A stretch of DNA of 64,000 bases from Phocoena phocoena. Lineage: Eukaryota; Chordata; Mammalia; Artiodactyla; Phocoenidae. Below the pieces are notes generated by a model that saw only the letters and a program-made list of their open reading frames with translations, was not told the DNA's origin and made no database searches. A program made the position numbers and the translations under genes. The DNA lies in assembly GCF_963924675.1 (NCBI RefSeq), contig NC_089224.1, forward strand, positions 66,263,464 through 66,327,463. Reading direction: 5' to 3'. Each line of letters opens with the position of its first letter. Positions within the stretch are counted from its first letter, which is position 1. Positions 24,690 through 36,850 of this stretch are shown here, one piece after another.

Positions 24690-25075
24690 GGTTATAATGA
24701 TTCACCACCCAGATCCCCCTTTGGACCTTATGGACTTATTCCTCCAGTTGCTGAGAGTGATGCTGAGACCATCCTCAGCCATCAGCCTTCTCCAGGAAGA
24801 CTCATCTGAAAGGAGTTCCATTTCCTAAGGTGTCATCCTTTCTCTGAGGCATATGTGATAACAGGTCAAGGTGGAGGTGCCCCAACTTGAGACAATGCTG
24901 AAAGGCTCACTCCTGTCTCAGAGCTCCCCCAGGGACTGGCTGAATCTATTTGCATCACAGCCTAACTTCTTTCTCCGCCCAGTCCTGTTTCCATCTCTTT
25001 CCATGACTGTTGATCCCAGGAGCACTCTTTAATAAATTTCCTGCATGCTAATCTCCATGTCAGTTCTTTCTTCTG
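24690..25075 (+). mobile_element. Probable old ERVL-class LTR fragment
   Basis: The 3' half has the tail pattern of old LTRs: ctttaataaatttcctgcat, gctaatctccatgtcagttc, with an AATAAA signal just before. The 5' part (ccttatggacttattcctcc) is less recognisable. Subfamily not named; no TSD identified. Confidence 0.5.
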
Positions 25076-25432
25076 AGGGATAGAGGGATAACTAAATAGT
25101 ATAGGATCAAGGAAGATATAGAATATCACATCTCAACAATCAGGAGCCCACCAAGTGCTGTACTCACTGAAGGGTGGTAGGATTGAGAAGCCAGGATCAG
25201 TCACCAGCTTCAGGCAATCACATCTGAACTTTTCCTTCTAGCACTTTCCACTTAGAACAATTTTGCCCTTTTAGTCCCCTTTCGGACAATCTCCAAACCC
25301 TTTCCCCCATTCCTACCTTCAGGGGCTTCTAGGAGTTTCTTGGGCTCCTGCTTCCAGATGACTTTCCTGTGAGCCTTTAGCCAAGTTCTACTCCTGGAGC
25401 TCCTCCAGATATTTCCTCCAGTAGTTCAATGT
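25076..25432. other. Unassigned sequence
   Basis: Spacer between an LTR fragment and a MER3-like element; nothing recognised. Confidence 0.5.
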
Positions 25433-25595
25433 AGTAATTCTCAAAATGTGGTCCTCAGACTGCCTGAATCAGGGTGCTTCTTTAAAATTCAGATAACAGG
25501 CTCCAGTCTACTAATTCAGCTGGAGAAGTAGAGTCATGGGGGGCAGAATCTGTATTATAAACAATCGCCCACTAAAGTTTGAGAATCTTTTCCTC
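25433..25595 (+). mobile_element. MER3-like non-autonomous hAT DNA transposon
   Basis: Termini are near-inverted: gtaattctcaaaatgtggtc at the left, ctaaagtttgagaatctttt at the right. The inside (tcctcagactgcctgaatca, gaatctgtattataaacaat) fits MER3. Ancient and immobile. Confidence 0.65.
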
Positions 25596-25847
25596 AGAAT
25601 CTGGGGAATGTACTAAAGAGAAACAATGACAAGTGTTTTGGAATTGCCTGTGGAATCAATTGTAATATAATTGTTAGAGATCTTTATAATTCAGTGACAA
25701 AACCAGTGTAGATAATTTATTTACTCCTGTTGGTGAAGATACTGGGGCTTCAACTTGCTGTCAGTGGCTGGGATAGAGGCCCTCTGAATCTAACCAGGCT
25801 TCAGAAATCAGAGAAGTCTGACCACATCTGGTATGGTTCTGGGTATT

Positions 25848-26061
25848 TTTTTTTTTTTTTTTTTTTTTTGCGGTACACGGGCCTCTCACTGTTGTGGTCT
25901 CTCCCATTGCGGAGCACTGGCTCCAGACGCGCAGGCTCAGCGGCCATGGCTCACGGGCCTAGCCGCTCCGCGGCATGTGGGATCTTCCCAGACCGGGGCA
26001 TGAACCTGTGTCCCCTGCACCGGCAGGCGGACTCTCAACCACTGCGCCACCAGGGAAGCCC
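25848..26061 (-). mobile_element. CHR-type SINE, short-tailed GCGGTAC form
   Basis: T-run, GCGGTACACGGGCC, and complementary head CACCAGGGAAGCC. A 13-bp TSD ggttctgggtatt lies at 25835-25847 and 26062-26074. Low divergence from its sister copies at 2.2 and 49.7 kb suggests a fairly young insertion. A 139-codon open frame across it is chance. Confidence 0.95.
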
Positions 26062-26333
26062 GGTTCTGGGTATTGTTTGGATTTATGGTGGGGTGCTGGG
26101 GGACTTTTTCAGAGAGTGCAGTGTCTTGCTGAAAGACGGAGTTGGGTAACTGTCAGGCAACTTTCAAAGGCTTAGCTCCAGGTCATTCACAAGTATCTAT
26201 TCAGCTGGAAGATAAAGAGCTGAGTTTTAACTAGGGTGGAGCAACCAAGGATTTGCCAAGGGTCACTGAAATATCGACAGTGTTTTTGTAAATAATTGTT
26301 GTTTAAATAATTGAAAATATTTGCTGTTGAAAA

Positions 26334-26600
26334 TAATTTTTTAAAAAATCAACTTGAGGTAAAAATTAATTAAATTTAATTAAACACACCTCTTTTGAGT
26401 GTATAGTTCAATAATTTTGGACAAATATACAGCCTTGCAACCATTGCCATAATCAGATAATGAACATTTCAATCATACCACAAGTTCTCTCGTGCGCCAT
26501 TTGCAGTCAATCCCCACCCACCATTCCTTGTGTAAGCCAACCATTGGGCTACTTTCTGTCACAGTAGATAAGCGTGGACTTTTCTAGAACATAGAAGGCT
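26334..26600 (-). mobile_element. L1M-type LINE 3' fragment
   Basis: Antisense order: cttttgagtgtatagttcaa, acagccttgcaaccattgcc, ccttgtgtaagccaaccatt, then ctttctgtcacagtagataa. Diverged old L1 end. Confidence 0.65.
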
Positions 26601-26801
26601 ATCTCCACTAGATATATAATTCTAACAGTTTTTTCTTTTAGCATTTTTAAGATGGTGTTTTATTATTACCTCACTTGCATAGTTTTTGATAATTTCTGTA
26701 ATCATTTTTATCTTTGTTTCTATGAACTGTATCTTCCTCCTCTGGTTGCTTTTAAGATTTTCTCTCACTGATGTTTTTCAATTTGATTATAATATGCTTT
26801 G

Positions 26802-26803
<2 letters not shown>

Positions 26804-26841
<38 letters not shown>
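26804..26841. repeat. (GT)19 microsatellite
   Basis: Uninterrupted alternating GT for about 38 bp. Likely length-polymorphic and able to adopt Z-DNA. Confidence 0.97.
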
Positions 26842-26843
<2 letters not shown>

Positions 26844-27117
26844 TGATACTCCTTGGGATTCACTGAGCCTTGGATCCGTAGGTTTATGGTTTTTATCAAA
26901 TTTCAACATCTTTTTTTTTTTTTTTTCAACATCTTTTTGACCATTATATCTTCAAATATTTTTTTAATGCCTTAGTTTCTCATCTATGAGATGGGGATAA
27001 TAACAGTATCTATTTTATAAAGTTATTATTGAAGATAAAAGTCTGCTTCAAATAGGATGTCACATAATGAATTGTACGAAACTGATCAAGTTTGAGATTG
27101 AAAAGGGATACTATTTT

Positions 27118-27701
27118 TCCCAGTTTTATTGAAATATAATTGATGTATAATTTTGTATTGGTTTAAAGTGTACAACATAATGATTGATATATGTAAATTT
27201 TGCAAAATGATTACCGTAGTAAGTTTAGTTAACATCCATCACTTCACATAGTTAAGTTTTTTTCCTTGTAGTGGGAGTTTTTAAGATCTACTCTCTTAGC
27301 AACTTTCAAATATATAATACAGTATTGTTAACTAAAATCATTGTGTTATACCTTTCATCCCCAGGTTTTATTTATCTTATATCTGGAAGTTTGTACCTTT
27401 TGACAACCTTCCCCCATTTCCCCCACCTCTCACTTCCTGCCCCCACTTCTGGCAACCACCAGTCTGTTCTTTTCTATGAATTCACTTTTTAAGATTCCAT
27501 ATATAAATGAGATTATACAGTATTCGTCTTTCTATGTCTGACTTATTTCACTTAGCATAATGCCCTTGAAGTCCATCCATGTTGTTTCAAATGGCAGGAT
27601 TTCCTTCTTTTTTAAGGCTGAAATATCTGTCTTACTAGCTAGCTAGCTACCACATCTTCTTTATCCATTGGTGTGTTGATGAACACTTAGGTTGTTTCCA
27701 T
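27118..27701 (-). mobile_element. L1 LINE 3' end (mid-aged)
   Basis: Antisense L1: cagttttattgaaatataat, acaccatcacttcacata-like wording at 27230-27250, ggcaaccaccagtctgttct, cttagcataatgcccttgaa. A short ctagctagctag run replaces the expected site near 27640. Non-coding. Confidence 0.82.
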
Positions 27702-27999
27702 GTCAAGAGGGGCACTATTAATGTTTATGCTGGCCACGGGCATGAGCCAAGACTATTCCAGGCAAACCAGTATGCATGGTCACCCTAGCTATGAGAATAA
27801 AGCTTCTGGTATAGCTTCCATCTGTAACTTGAGGGACAGCTCTGGTGTAGAGGAAGATTCCTCCCCACTCCACCTCCCCCCTACCTTCCTGGAAATGAAT
27901 GTATTTGCCCTGAATTGGGGTGAAGGCACCAGGATTGTAGCTTGGACTGTAACACTAATCAGCTGTGTGGTGCTGAACAGCCCTTGCTGACCCCCAGGG
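27702..27999. other. Unassigned or unnamed old repeat
   Basis: About 0.3 kb between two antisense L1 blocks. The wording gaggggcactattaatgttt and gtatgcatggtcaccctagc suggests an ancient repeat, family not identified. Confidence 0.35.
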
Positions 28000-30165
28000 T
28001 TTTGTTTTATTGTGTTTTAATTGACTGTTTTTTTAGCGCAGTTTTTTGTTTACATAAAACTGTGCAGACATACAGAGAGTTCCTGTATATTCTCTCTCTC
28101 ACCCTTACAGTTCCCCATCATTAACATCTTGCATTAGTGATGCACTTGTTATAATTGATGGCCAATACTGATACATTATTATTAATTAAAGTCCATAGTT
28201 TACATTAGGATTCACTCTGTATTGTACAGTTCTATGGATTTTACCAAATGCATAATGTCCTATATTCACCATTACAGCATCATACAGAAAGAATAGTTTC
28301 ACTGCCCTATAAATCCCTTGTGCAACACTTATTCACCCATCTCCCCTACCCACTCCCAGTCCCTGGCAACTACTGATCTTTTTACTGTCACTATAGTTTT
28401 GCTCTTCTCAGAATGCATATAGTTAGAATCATATAGTACATAGCCTTTTACAAATGGGTTCTTTCAGATAGCAATATGCATTTAAGATTCCCCCATATTT
28501 TTTAGTAGCTTTTTTTTTCAGAATAAAGTTCCACTGTATGAATGAACCATAATTTATTTATCCGTTTGCCTTTTGAAGAACATCATGGTTGTTTCCAGTT
28601 ACTGAAAATTGTGAATAAACTGCTATAAATATTTGTGTGTAGGTTTTTGTTTCTCATCTCATTTGGGTAAATACCTAGGAACATGATTGCTGGATTATAT
28701 GGTAAGACTATGATTAATTTTTAAGAAATTGCAAAACTGTCTTCCAAAGTGGCTGTACCATTTTGCATTCCCTCCAGCAATAAATGAGAGTTCCTATTAT
28801 GCCACATCATTGGTATTGTCATTTTTCTAGATTTTAGTCATTCTAATAGGTGTGTAGTGATATCACATTTTTGTTGTAATTTCCTATTGACATGATGTTA
28901 AGCATCTTTTCTACACTTATTTGCCATTTGCAAATCTTTGTTGGTGAGAGGTCTGTTAAAGTGTTAGGCCCACTTTAATATCAGGTTGTTTGTTTTCTTA
29001 TTGTTGAGCTTTAAAAAGTTTTTTTTTTAATATATTTTGGGTAGTAGTCCTTTATCAAATAAATGTGCCTTTTGCAAGTATTTTTTCCCAGTCCATGGCT
29101 TGTCTTTTTATTCTCTTAGTCTTCAAATATTTTAATAGTCCCCTGCCCTTCTGGGAATACAGTTATATGTATATTAGAATGCTTCACACTTTCCAGAGAT
29201 TACTGAAGCTCTGTTCATTGTTTCAGTCTTTTTTTCTCTCTTTGTTTCAGTTTGGATAGTTTCAATTGTTCTATCTTCAAGTTCACTGATCTTCTCTTTT
29301 GCAGTATCCAATCTGCTATTAATCCCACTCACTGAAATTTTTCTTTCTACACAGCGAATATTTTTACCTCTAGAATTTCTTTGGGTTCTTTTTTTATTTT
29401 CAATTTCTCTTCTCATTATATTTCCTTTACATACTTGAAAGTGTTTATAATAGCTATTTTAATATCTTTGTTAATGCCATTATTTTTGTCATTTTGGGGT
29501 CCATTTCAATTGACTGATTTTCTCTCCAAGTTGTGGGTCACATTTTGCTGCTTTTTGTGCGTTGTAATTTTTATTGAATGCTGGATATTGTAAATTTTAG
29601 GATATTGAATATTGGATTTTGTTTTTTCTCCTTAAAGAGTATTAGACTTTGTTCTGGTAGGTAGTAATACTTGCTGACCAGCTTTATCCTTTCAAGGCTT
29701 GTGTAAACCTCTGTTAGGGCAGGTTTGGGGTAAATTTTAATCTAGGACTAGTTTATCTGATTATTAAGTGTGACCCTTCTGGAGTTTCTACTGAATGCCC
29801 TGAGTATTCTCCTCTTTGGCTGATCAGAACTTCAGTATTTCCCAGTCCTGTGTGAGCTCTGGGAATTTTTCAGTGTGCAGTTCCCCAGTCATTCTTTGCC
29901 TGACATAAAGGAATTTCATCCTATACACTCATGGCTTAATATTAGCAATGGACTCTAAAGGAACTCTGTGCAAATTTCTGGAGCTCTTTCTCTGCCACAT
30001 GGATTCCAGCTGCCTTCACCTCCCTGAACTCAGTGATTTTATTGTACTTGCTGTGAACCTCCTCCCTGCACTGCTTTTCTGAAGGTGACTCCAGACAGAA
30101 AGCCAGGGCAATCATTAAGACTCACGTCATGTTTTTTCCTTTCTCTCAAAACAATTATAGTCCTA
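28000..30165 (-). mobile_element. Ancient L1M or HAL1-like LINE
   Basis: Read on the minus strand, the 3' end (28000-29130, with gtggctgtaccattttgcat and gcatcttttctacacttatt wording in plus orientation) is preceded immediately by ORF1-type sequence (29150-29450) and 5' sequence (to about 30165, gattttctctccaagttgtg). The long RT part of ORF2 is absent between them. That layout fits a HAL1 (half-L1) or an L1 with a large internal deletion. I could not separate the two from sequence alone. Confidence 0.6.
29174..29416 (-). pseudogene. Fragment of L1/HAL1 ORF1 (RNA-binding coiled-coil protein)
   Basis: An 80-codon open stretch contains INSRLDTAKEKISELEDRTI followed by a lysine/glutamate-rich helix, the coiled-coil-to-RRM boundary of L1-type ORF1 proteins, which bind L1 RNA. 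Full-length ORF1p is around 300 residues, so only the middle remains. The CTD and the start are lost. It sits in the element described at 28.0-30.2 kb and is not expected to be expressed. Confidence 0.75.
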
Positions 30166-30933
30166 TCCTGCCTGTTCTTCAATATCTAAAAATGTTATTT
30201 AGTATATTTTTCTAAGTTCAAATTATTTCATCATGGTTGGAAACAGAATTTCCAGTATTAAATATTTTTAAATTATTCAATCTTTCTCCAGCTGTGGTTG
30301 AGAGCTTATTCTAGCTCTGAACCAGCCCCTTTGATAACTGGTGAAAGACCTAGGCAAGAGAGGTCTCTCCTCTGGACCCCACCCTTTAGAGGAATACACA
30401 AGCACATACACAAATGAATTTATTAGAAACATCTGGGCAGTGGTGCCTTTGTCAGTTGAGATCTGATTTCAGGTGACTTACACTGTTCAGGCCCAAGGAG
30501 ACTGCTTCTTTACATCTCTGCCCCAGTGTCCTTGAATCAAAATGTTTCCAAAAGTGACTACATTTGAATGCCAGGAAGGTTTGTGGGTGGTGCCACTGAT
30601 GATTTCAGAGGCAGACACTGCTTTAGGGAGCTGGGAGGATTTGAATAGCAGAAGCACTTAGTGAGAGAAAAGACAAATTGTCAAATTCTTCTTCTTAGAC
30701 AGCATGAATGCAAAAAATTCGTATTTATCATTTGCCAGTAATGTCAAATGTTCATTTTCTCTTGCTTCTCTTTGTGTTACAATTTACTGTACCAGAGATA
30801 CCCACAAATTATTGTAGTATCTGCAACAGTTGCACATGACAACTGAAGAATGCTTGGAAATAGTAAAAAATTAATATTTATGTTAAATTTTTATGTATGT
30901 AGATGTGGATGTAGATATAGCATGTGTGAAGTG
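30166..30933. other. Unassigned sequence
   Basis: No recognised repeat or coding block. Confidence 0.45.
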
Positions 30934-30949
30934 TGATACTGATTTTTTA

Positions 30950-31079
30950 AAATTAATCAATTAATTTTTGGCTGCGTTGCATGGCATGCGGGATCTTAGT
31001 TCCCCAACCAGGGATCAAACCCCGTGCCCCCTGCGGTGGAAGCATGGAGTCTTAACCACTGGACTGCCAGGAAAGTCCT
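30950..31079 (-). mobile_element. CHR-type tRNA-derived SINE, short form
   Basis: Antisense: ttttggctgcgttgcatggc, catgcgggatcttagttccc, ending ggactgccaggaaagtcct. A 16-bp TSD tgatactgatttttta lies at 30934-30949 and 31080-31095. Confidence 0.93.
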
Positions 31080-31095
31080 TGATACTGATTTTTTA

Positions 31096-32737
31096 CCTCA
31101 CCAGCTAAACCAATGTTGAATTCTAGAATTTTGAATCGGTTAAATTTTGCTAAAATATTAAGATTTAAATAAATTTCCAAAAGAGCAGTTTTTATAATTT
31201 CAACATTATTTAAAACTTTTTAAAATTTAACATTTGGTATTCATTTAGTTATCATTAGCCTTTTAATTTTAATATATAATTTTGAATATGTCAGAAGAAA
31301 TAAAATTCCAAAAACATGAAAAAATTTATTATTTAACATTTAATTTAAATTTTTGGTAAAAATATATTCAAGATTTTTGTACTTTGAATAAATTATATTT
31401 TAATATTTTATACCATTGGGAGTGACTACAGGTTGCAATCATGATAAATGAGTATAGGTTACAATCATTATCATAATAATGCAATCATGACAAAATAAAA
31501 GTAATCATAATAACCATACCAAAATGTAGTTCAATTAAGTAGCTGAAGAGGAAAAACTAACCCTCATTATGAAGATGTATTTGTCAAGGCAGGAGGGTAG
31601 GATGTATTTTATTTAATGGTTAGTTAACTTGATTTGTAACTTTTAAATAGTTGCGAGGTGAGAGCCATCAATTGTATTCCTGCTCTGAACCCCATGAACA
31701 TTAGGGGTGGGCCTGGTTGAGAGGGATGGAGACAAAATCTCCTCCCCAGTTGGGAGAGGGTCTCGTTGTGTGTGTTGTGTCCAGACTGGGCAGGGTGACG
31801 TGAGAAGTGTAGGAAGACTGACTGGAAAATAGTTGTCCCCAGAATTGCTGGCTATGCCTCTGGTCTGGGGTTTGCTTTCACTAGCCAGTGGTTCTGTGAT
31901 GGAGGTCAAGGGTAAGCAGGCTTGGCTTGGGGGCAGGATTCTAGCCAGCAAAGGACTTAAGGGTAAACAGGGACACTAAGGCAGACATCTGTCCGTTTAG
32001 ACAAGGTTGGGGGTAGTGATGGTGGTGGTTGGCGGGGAGGAGAGGACAGACAGGAGATGCCTGCCCTATCTCCCCTCTCTCCCCTCTGGAGAGAGGTCCA
32101 GTGGGACACCAGCACCCCTTGGATACAGGCTCCCATTAGCCAGTTGTGCCAAGACTCCTGGAATACCTCCTACACTGGTCACAATCGGCCAGACTCTGAG
32201 CTGGTGGAAAACATGACTGACTCCTACTCAAAAGGATGAAAGACAAAAAATAATAGGGGATATTTTCTTCTATCCCATGTGATTAAGAATAGTATTTGCA
32301 GTAATGTTTGATAAACAGTTTAGTCATAAGCACTTCACTAGGCATGTCTCCTGTGACAAAATTTATGTTCTGTCTGTGATTGGCTTTGCTGGGTGACTTT
32401 GGCTGAACGAGGACTGATGGTGTGTTGTCTTTGTGCCAGTTCCTGTGCTAGGCACTGGGAGAACTTTGAGCAGGAGAGAGCAGGTATCAGTGTTTAATGG
32501 ACTGCTCTAGCTGCCGAGGAAATTGTGCCTGTGAGAGACAGTCACTGAAATAAATCAGAGACGTTTTAAAATAACCATGCGGCCCATTCATTTGGCTAGC
32601 AGATGGTGCATATTTCTCCCCAAAGTGATCCATGTCCTGTGCACATAATGTCAATAAAGCCCAAACTGATGATTGTCTTACCCAAGGTGAAACGCTAGTG
32701 CCAGTTACAAATTAGCCAAAGACACATTATCTGTTAG
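31096..32737. other. Mostly unassigned; very AT-rich then GC-richer
   Basis: 31100-31640 is very AT-rich with no recognised element. 31640-32240 is GC-richer and repeat-free by eye, with open frames of up to about 100 codons on both strands that match no family I know. 32425-32570 has an old-repeat pattern (cctgtgctaggcactgggag). Confidence 0.4.
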
Positions 32738-33015
32738 AAGGGAGGGACTGTGCCACCTTGGTTTCTGTATCTCTAGTTCCTAGCTCGGGGGTTAGCTCTG
32801 GCTGCACATTACAAACACCAGGGAGCCTTGAAAGTACTGCTGCCCAAGTCTCCAGACCAATTAAATCAGAATCTCTTAGAGATTGGGCACTGGCACATTA
32901 TGTTTTTTAAAGCTTCCCAGGTGATGCAATGCTTGGTTAAGGCTGGTGTTTGCTAAGCTAGCTCTCAAGCTGGACACATAGTAATTACTCCATAAACGTG
33001 CAATAAACTCAACAG
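32738..33015 (+). repeat. L2 LINE 3' end, split by MER5A
   Basis: Left arm gggagggactgtgccacctt, ctctagttcctagctc; right arm tctcaagctggacacatagt, then aattactccataaacg. Together these make one L2 tail broken by the MER5A at 32787-32957. Confidence 0.7.
32787..32957 (+). mobile_element. MER5A non-autonomous hAT-Charlie transposon
   Basis: Typical MER5A wording: ctggctgcacattacaaaca, ccagaccaattaaatcagaa, tttttaaagcttcccaggtg. Flanked by ctagctc at 32780-32786 and 32958-32964, within one base of the 8-bp hAT target duplication. Inactive. Confidence 0.88.
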
Positions 33016-34469
33016 GGAGCATTTAGCTTTTGCAGATACCACTTTAAGGGAGAGACAGAAACTGATGAGGGAAGGGCTGTATTCTTCCAGTTAGCAAACT
33101 GCAGAAGTAGAGAAGGGTTTATCTAGAGGTGTGACCTCCTGGCTGTTAACAAGCTATGTGCGTAAGGGGGAGGGGTGGCGATTTTAGGCCCTTTTGGGAA
33201 ACAGTGAGGCAACAGCCTTTCTAAAGTGAGGAGTATACCTCTTCGGGCCAGAAGTCCAGGGCTGTGGTGGAGTCATTAGAATTTTAAAGTTGTACCACAT
33301 CTGCTGCGTTTTGTGGAACAAATAACCTCTGTTCAGATTTTCCAATTTGCTCATGTTTCTGAGATACATCAGCTTCCTCTAGTACTGGGGGAAAGCTTGG
33401 CCCGCTGACCCTGGCAAAGGGACAGGAATGGCCATTCTTGGTGTGTATGAAATGTACAACCCCAGACTGCTCAGTTCTGTGAGCTTTGTATTTGTACCAA
33501 AATGTGAGTCTGGGCTTAAAGGGGGTCCTTAAAGGGGTATTTGAGAATTTCCCAAGTCCACAGAACAATGTACAAGTTTGTGTACAAGACAAACATTAAA
33601 AACAGTGAACTAACTGTTCTAATGAGAGGATTATGAATATACTGTACTGAGAGGCCAACTTAATGGCTCTTACTCTTCCTTTTTCTTCTTCCCTGGGAAG
33701 GGGAATTAGTGCACAGCCACGCACAGATGACTACTTTAGACAGTATTTGCACTTAGAACTTGTTCTTCATGGGAATTTCCCTCATCTTGATTATCGGCTG
33801 TGTATGGCTGAGTTCCAAGAGTGGGCCGAGTTATGACTATCCAAAAGGAAAGAATGTCACACCTCGTGTTGCAATGTTTTTCATTGTTATTCTGTATCCT
33901 CTAGTAACATGTCTTAATAGCAGAGACACGTCTGAGCATTTTGAGGGTTTGCTTAATACCTTAGATTTTCTACTTTAAGTTATCAAAAAAATAAAAATAA
34001 AAGAATGAATGGAAAGATGAATAGACATATGGATGAAGGGCCAACAACAGTAACCTCCAACATCTGTGATTGAACCATGACTTGTTCCATCATGCAAATC
34101 TGACCCATCTTGGTTTTAGTTTCAGTTGGGTTTTGTCTAGGTACAAGGAGCATATCTGCTGATTGATAGTGAACCCAACATTGATTTCACTTTGTGTCAG
34201 ATTTTGCTCTCTTCTGATTATTGACTCATAATCTCAGATGTTTATTGTGTCCTTATGTCTGTACTTGATGGTGAGGGTGGAATAAGATGAAATGTTTAGG
34301 GTACATCGCAAGAACAGAACTGACTTTTTAAAAATATGTAACTTTATCTTTCATTCTATTTACAACTTTATACATCTAATAAACAAATGACAAGCTTTTT
34401 GGAAGCTGGCTGCCACTTGTAATATCAGAAAAATGTTATGAAATCTTGGGAATTTTACAGTTAGGAACC
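33016..34469. other. Unassigned sequence
   Basis: About 1.4 kb without a recognised repeat. A 72-codon frame at 33760-33978 begins with a hydrophobic stretch but has no family match I can defend (see rejected items). Confidence 0.4.
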
Positions 34470-34560
34470 TGGAGTTACCTAGTCCATTTTATAGATGAAG
34501 AAACTGAGATTCGGCGATAGATCCTGCAACAGCACATTCAGAACTAGGACTCAATGGGAT
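34470..34560 (-). repeat. Ancient MIR-like fragment
   Basis: tccattttatagatgaagaaactg followed by gagattcggc matches an antisense MIR core, diverged. Confidence 0.45.
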
Positions 34561-35224
34561 ATAACTGGTCAAACTGGATCAGGAAGCAAAACCTAACATA
34601 GACCCTTTGTCATATGACAAAGGATCCTTCTTTTTTTTCTTCCACTATGAATAGGGGTAATCTATTTGTCAAGGCAAAGAGATTTGGGAGGTGGGGGTAA
34701 GTAGGAATAAGAAGGTAGGGAGAAAGGAAGGGTGAATATTTGTTAGGAATGAATTTCCTCATAGCTATAGGGAATGTTATTCTAGTAACCTTGAACACTG
34801 TTGAGATTTCCATAAACCTAGACTCAAGACTACTTAGGTATTGATGGTGGTGGTGGTCACATCTTATTGGTCTCAGAATCAGCTTAGGGTGCCTCAATTC
34901 TGTCCTTTTGACCAATTGACCCCTTGGGCATGACAATCACACCCCTCTTGCTGTGGTATTAACTCCCGCAATCCCTAGTTGCATGTGGCCCCCATCACAG
35001 TGTATCACTTGCATCAATTTAGTTTTGCAGCTGTCTCTAGGGCTCAACTCCCAGCCCAGACATTTTAGGGATAAAATAAGAGTAAGTATGTTAAAAGAAA
35101 CCTTAAGCATCACAGCAGTGAATGACACTAGCGTTCCTCAGACAAAGAGTCTGCTGAGGAAGGAAGGAGTGAATTAATCAGTACCAGTTAGTGTTATTAC
35201 TTAGATTGACTTGAATGGGGGGGT
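34561..35224. other. Unassigned sequence
   Basis: Nothing recognised. Open frames up to 108 codons on the minus strand have no family signature. Confidence 0.4.
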
Positions 35225-35345
35225 GTGGTCCATGAGTTGCTCAACCTTGGCCAAGTCACTTTCCCTCTTTGGGTCTCATTTCCTCACCTGTGTAATGAGA
35301 TAGTGAGACTAGCAAGCCTCTAGATATTCTTTTGGTTCTAACATT
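35225..35345 (+). repeat. MIR SINE fragment
   Basis: Sense core: ttggccaagtcactttccct, ctttgggtctcatttcctca, cctgtgtaatgagatagtga. Confidence 0.7.
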
Positions 35346-36149
35346 CTAACTAGTATTTTATTAGCCTATTTATTTCTTTTACTCTTTTTCCTCCATACAT
35401 GGTTCACTGCAGGCAGTAGGTGGAGAGGTGGACTGTAAGCTGGCCAGTGCTTGAGGGTTAAGCACTGGCCCATTTACAACTGGTTCACCAACTGTGACAT
35501 CCTGTACTGTCTCTTCAACAGGTCACTTCCTCTCTGGGACCTGCCACCTATAAACTGATCATGCTCATCATTGCTCTTTTCCCTTGCAAAATCCATTCAT
35601 TTCTAAGAAACTTCAGTCTTTCTCCCCAGCCATAGCCTCTCTGCCCTTTAGTAAGACAGAATCTGGTACGATGATTCCCCCTTTTCTGTGCATCAAGAAA
35701 ACAGTCCACTTGGAGACCTGTTAATATAGCCTGATGAGACAAGCTATATTTCGATTTGGTGACTTGGGGATTTGAAACACAGAGGCTACTTTAAAATTAA
35801 TTTTGAACGTTAGATTTCATTTTTGGTTCCAAAAAGCACCCATCATATACAAAGCTTTACTTGTAGATGTATCCTACATATGATCGGCTATGCTTTCTGT
35901 CGATTTTTACTCTTCTATTGTTCCTTGAGCTTTCTTTGTAACAGGAATTAATACATGGACATTCTTTGGTCCCAGGGGAAGCATTTTTCCCAGGAAATGA
36001 AAGTCTGCTGTTTTCTCTGACAACCTTTATTTTGTTTCTTTGAGGTGGATTCCTGAGTCATGTAACCAGTGAACTATGCCAAGTTCTTTTATTAAAATCT
36101 CACTGAAGCCTGTGATATCAGTGAAGAACCACAACATTACAACATTATT
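35346..36149. other. Unassigned sequence
   Basis: About 0.8 kb; nothing recognised. Confidence 0.45.
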
Positions 36150-36290
36150 TGACCTGAGAGAAACTTTGAAGATTATAAAATCCAATCCGCTCTCTTCACA
36201 GATAAAGAAGTGAGGCTCAGAGAGGTGTAACTTGTCTGAGGTCACACAGCTTACAAGTAACACAGAATGAGAGCTAGAATCCAGTTCTCC
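36150..36290 (-). repeat. Ancient MIR-like SINE
   Basis: Antisense pattern: cacagataaagaagtgaggc, tcagagaggtgtaacttgtc, tgaggtcacacagcttacaa. Good match to the conserved core. Confidence 0.65.
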
Positions 36291-36689
36291 TAATTTTTAG
36301 CATACATACTTTAGCAGGCATTGGGGGTGCCGGAGGGCGGTAGAGTAAATAAAACAAATACAGTCACCTCTGTGGTAACTTTATGTTCTAAGGAAGCCCG
36401 TTTTCCAGTTGTGTATTTTAAAGTTTTGTCACCAAATTTGATATTTAACAAATGTCCGAGATTATAAAATAATCTTAGTACTACTATGTATTCCAAGAAT
36501 ATCTTCCTAGTCCAGGTAGTAAACTCTGGGGACAGGAAGGTAATGGGGGACAAAGCCAATAGGGTGGAGGGGTAAGCCTTGCCTATAGGCCTTCGAGTCC
36601 CTTCCTGCCCACCCTCATCTTTCAGCTCCTCCTCCATAATCTCCTCCTCCTGCTTTTCCTCTGATATTTACAAAGCGTTGGACCAAGAA
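36291..36689. other. Unassigned sequence
   Basis: Nothing recognised; a 108-codon minus-strand frame at 36311-36637 has no family signature. Confidence 0.4.
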
Positions 36690-36850
36690 GACAGTGCATG
36701 TTGGGTGACCTATTTACTCCCCTAGTGGAAGCTGTAGATTCTTTGACTGTAATATTAGCAAGGATTTCTCCTCACTCACCAGTTAACCCCCAGCACAGTG
36801 TCTGTCAGTCAATAAATATTTTCTTCAGTGGGTCAGTGATTAAATATGTA
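36690..36850 (+). repeat. L2 LINE 3' end
   Basis: ctagtggaagctgtagattc, cccccagcacagtgtctgtc, agtcaataaatattttcttc: sense L2 tail, moderately diverged. Confidence 0.6.

Noticed and set aside
25730..26149. 139-codon plus-strand frame
   Set aside because: Most of it is an antisense SINE, including a phenylalanine run from the poly-T. Similar frames occur at the other GCGGTAC-form SINEs.
31640..32240. Possible coding region with frames on both strands, about 60-100 codons
   Set aside because: No domain motif, no splice sites in useful positions and no agreement between frames. Left unassigned.
33760..33978. 72-codon frame starting with a hydrophobic segment (FFMGISLILIIGC)
   Set aside because: It faintly recalls the membrane segment of a small mitochondrial inner-membrane subunit (NDUFB11-like) but similarity stops after about 13 residues, with no poly-A, TSD or upstream coding sequence. 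Treated as chance.
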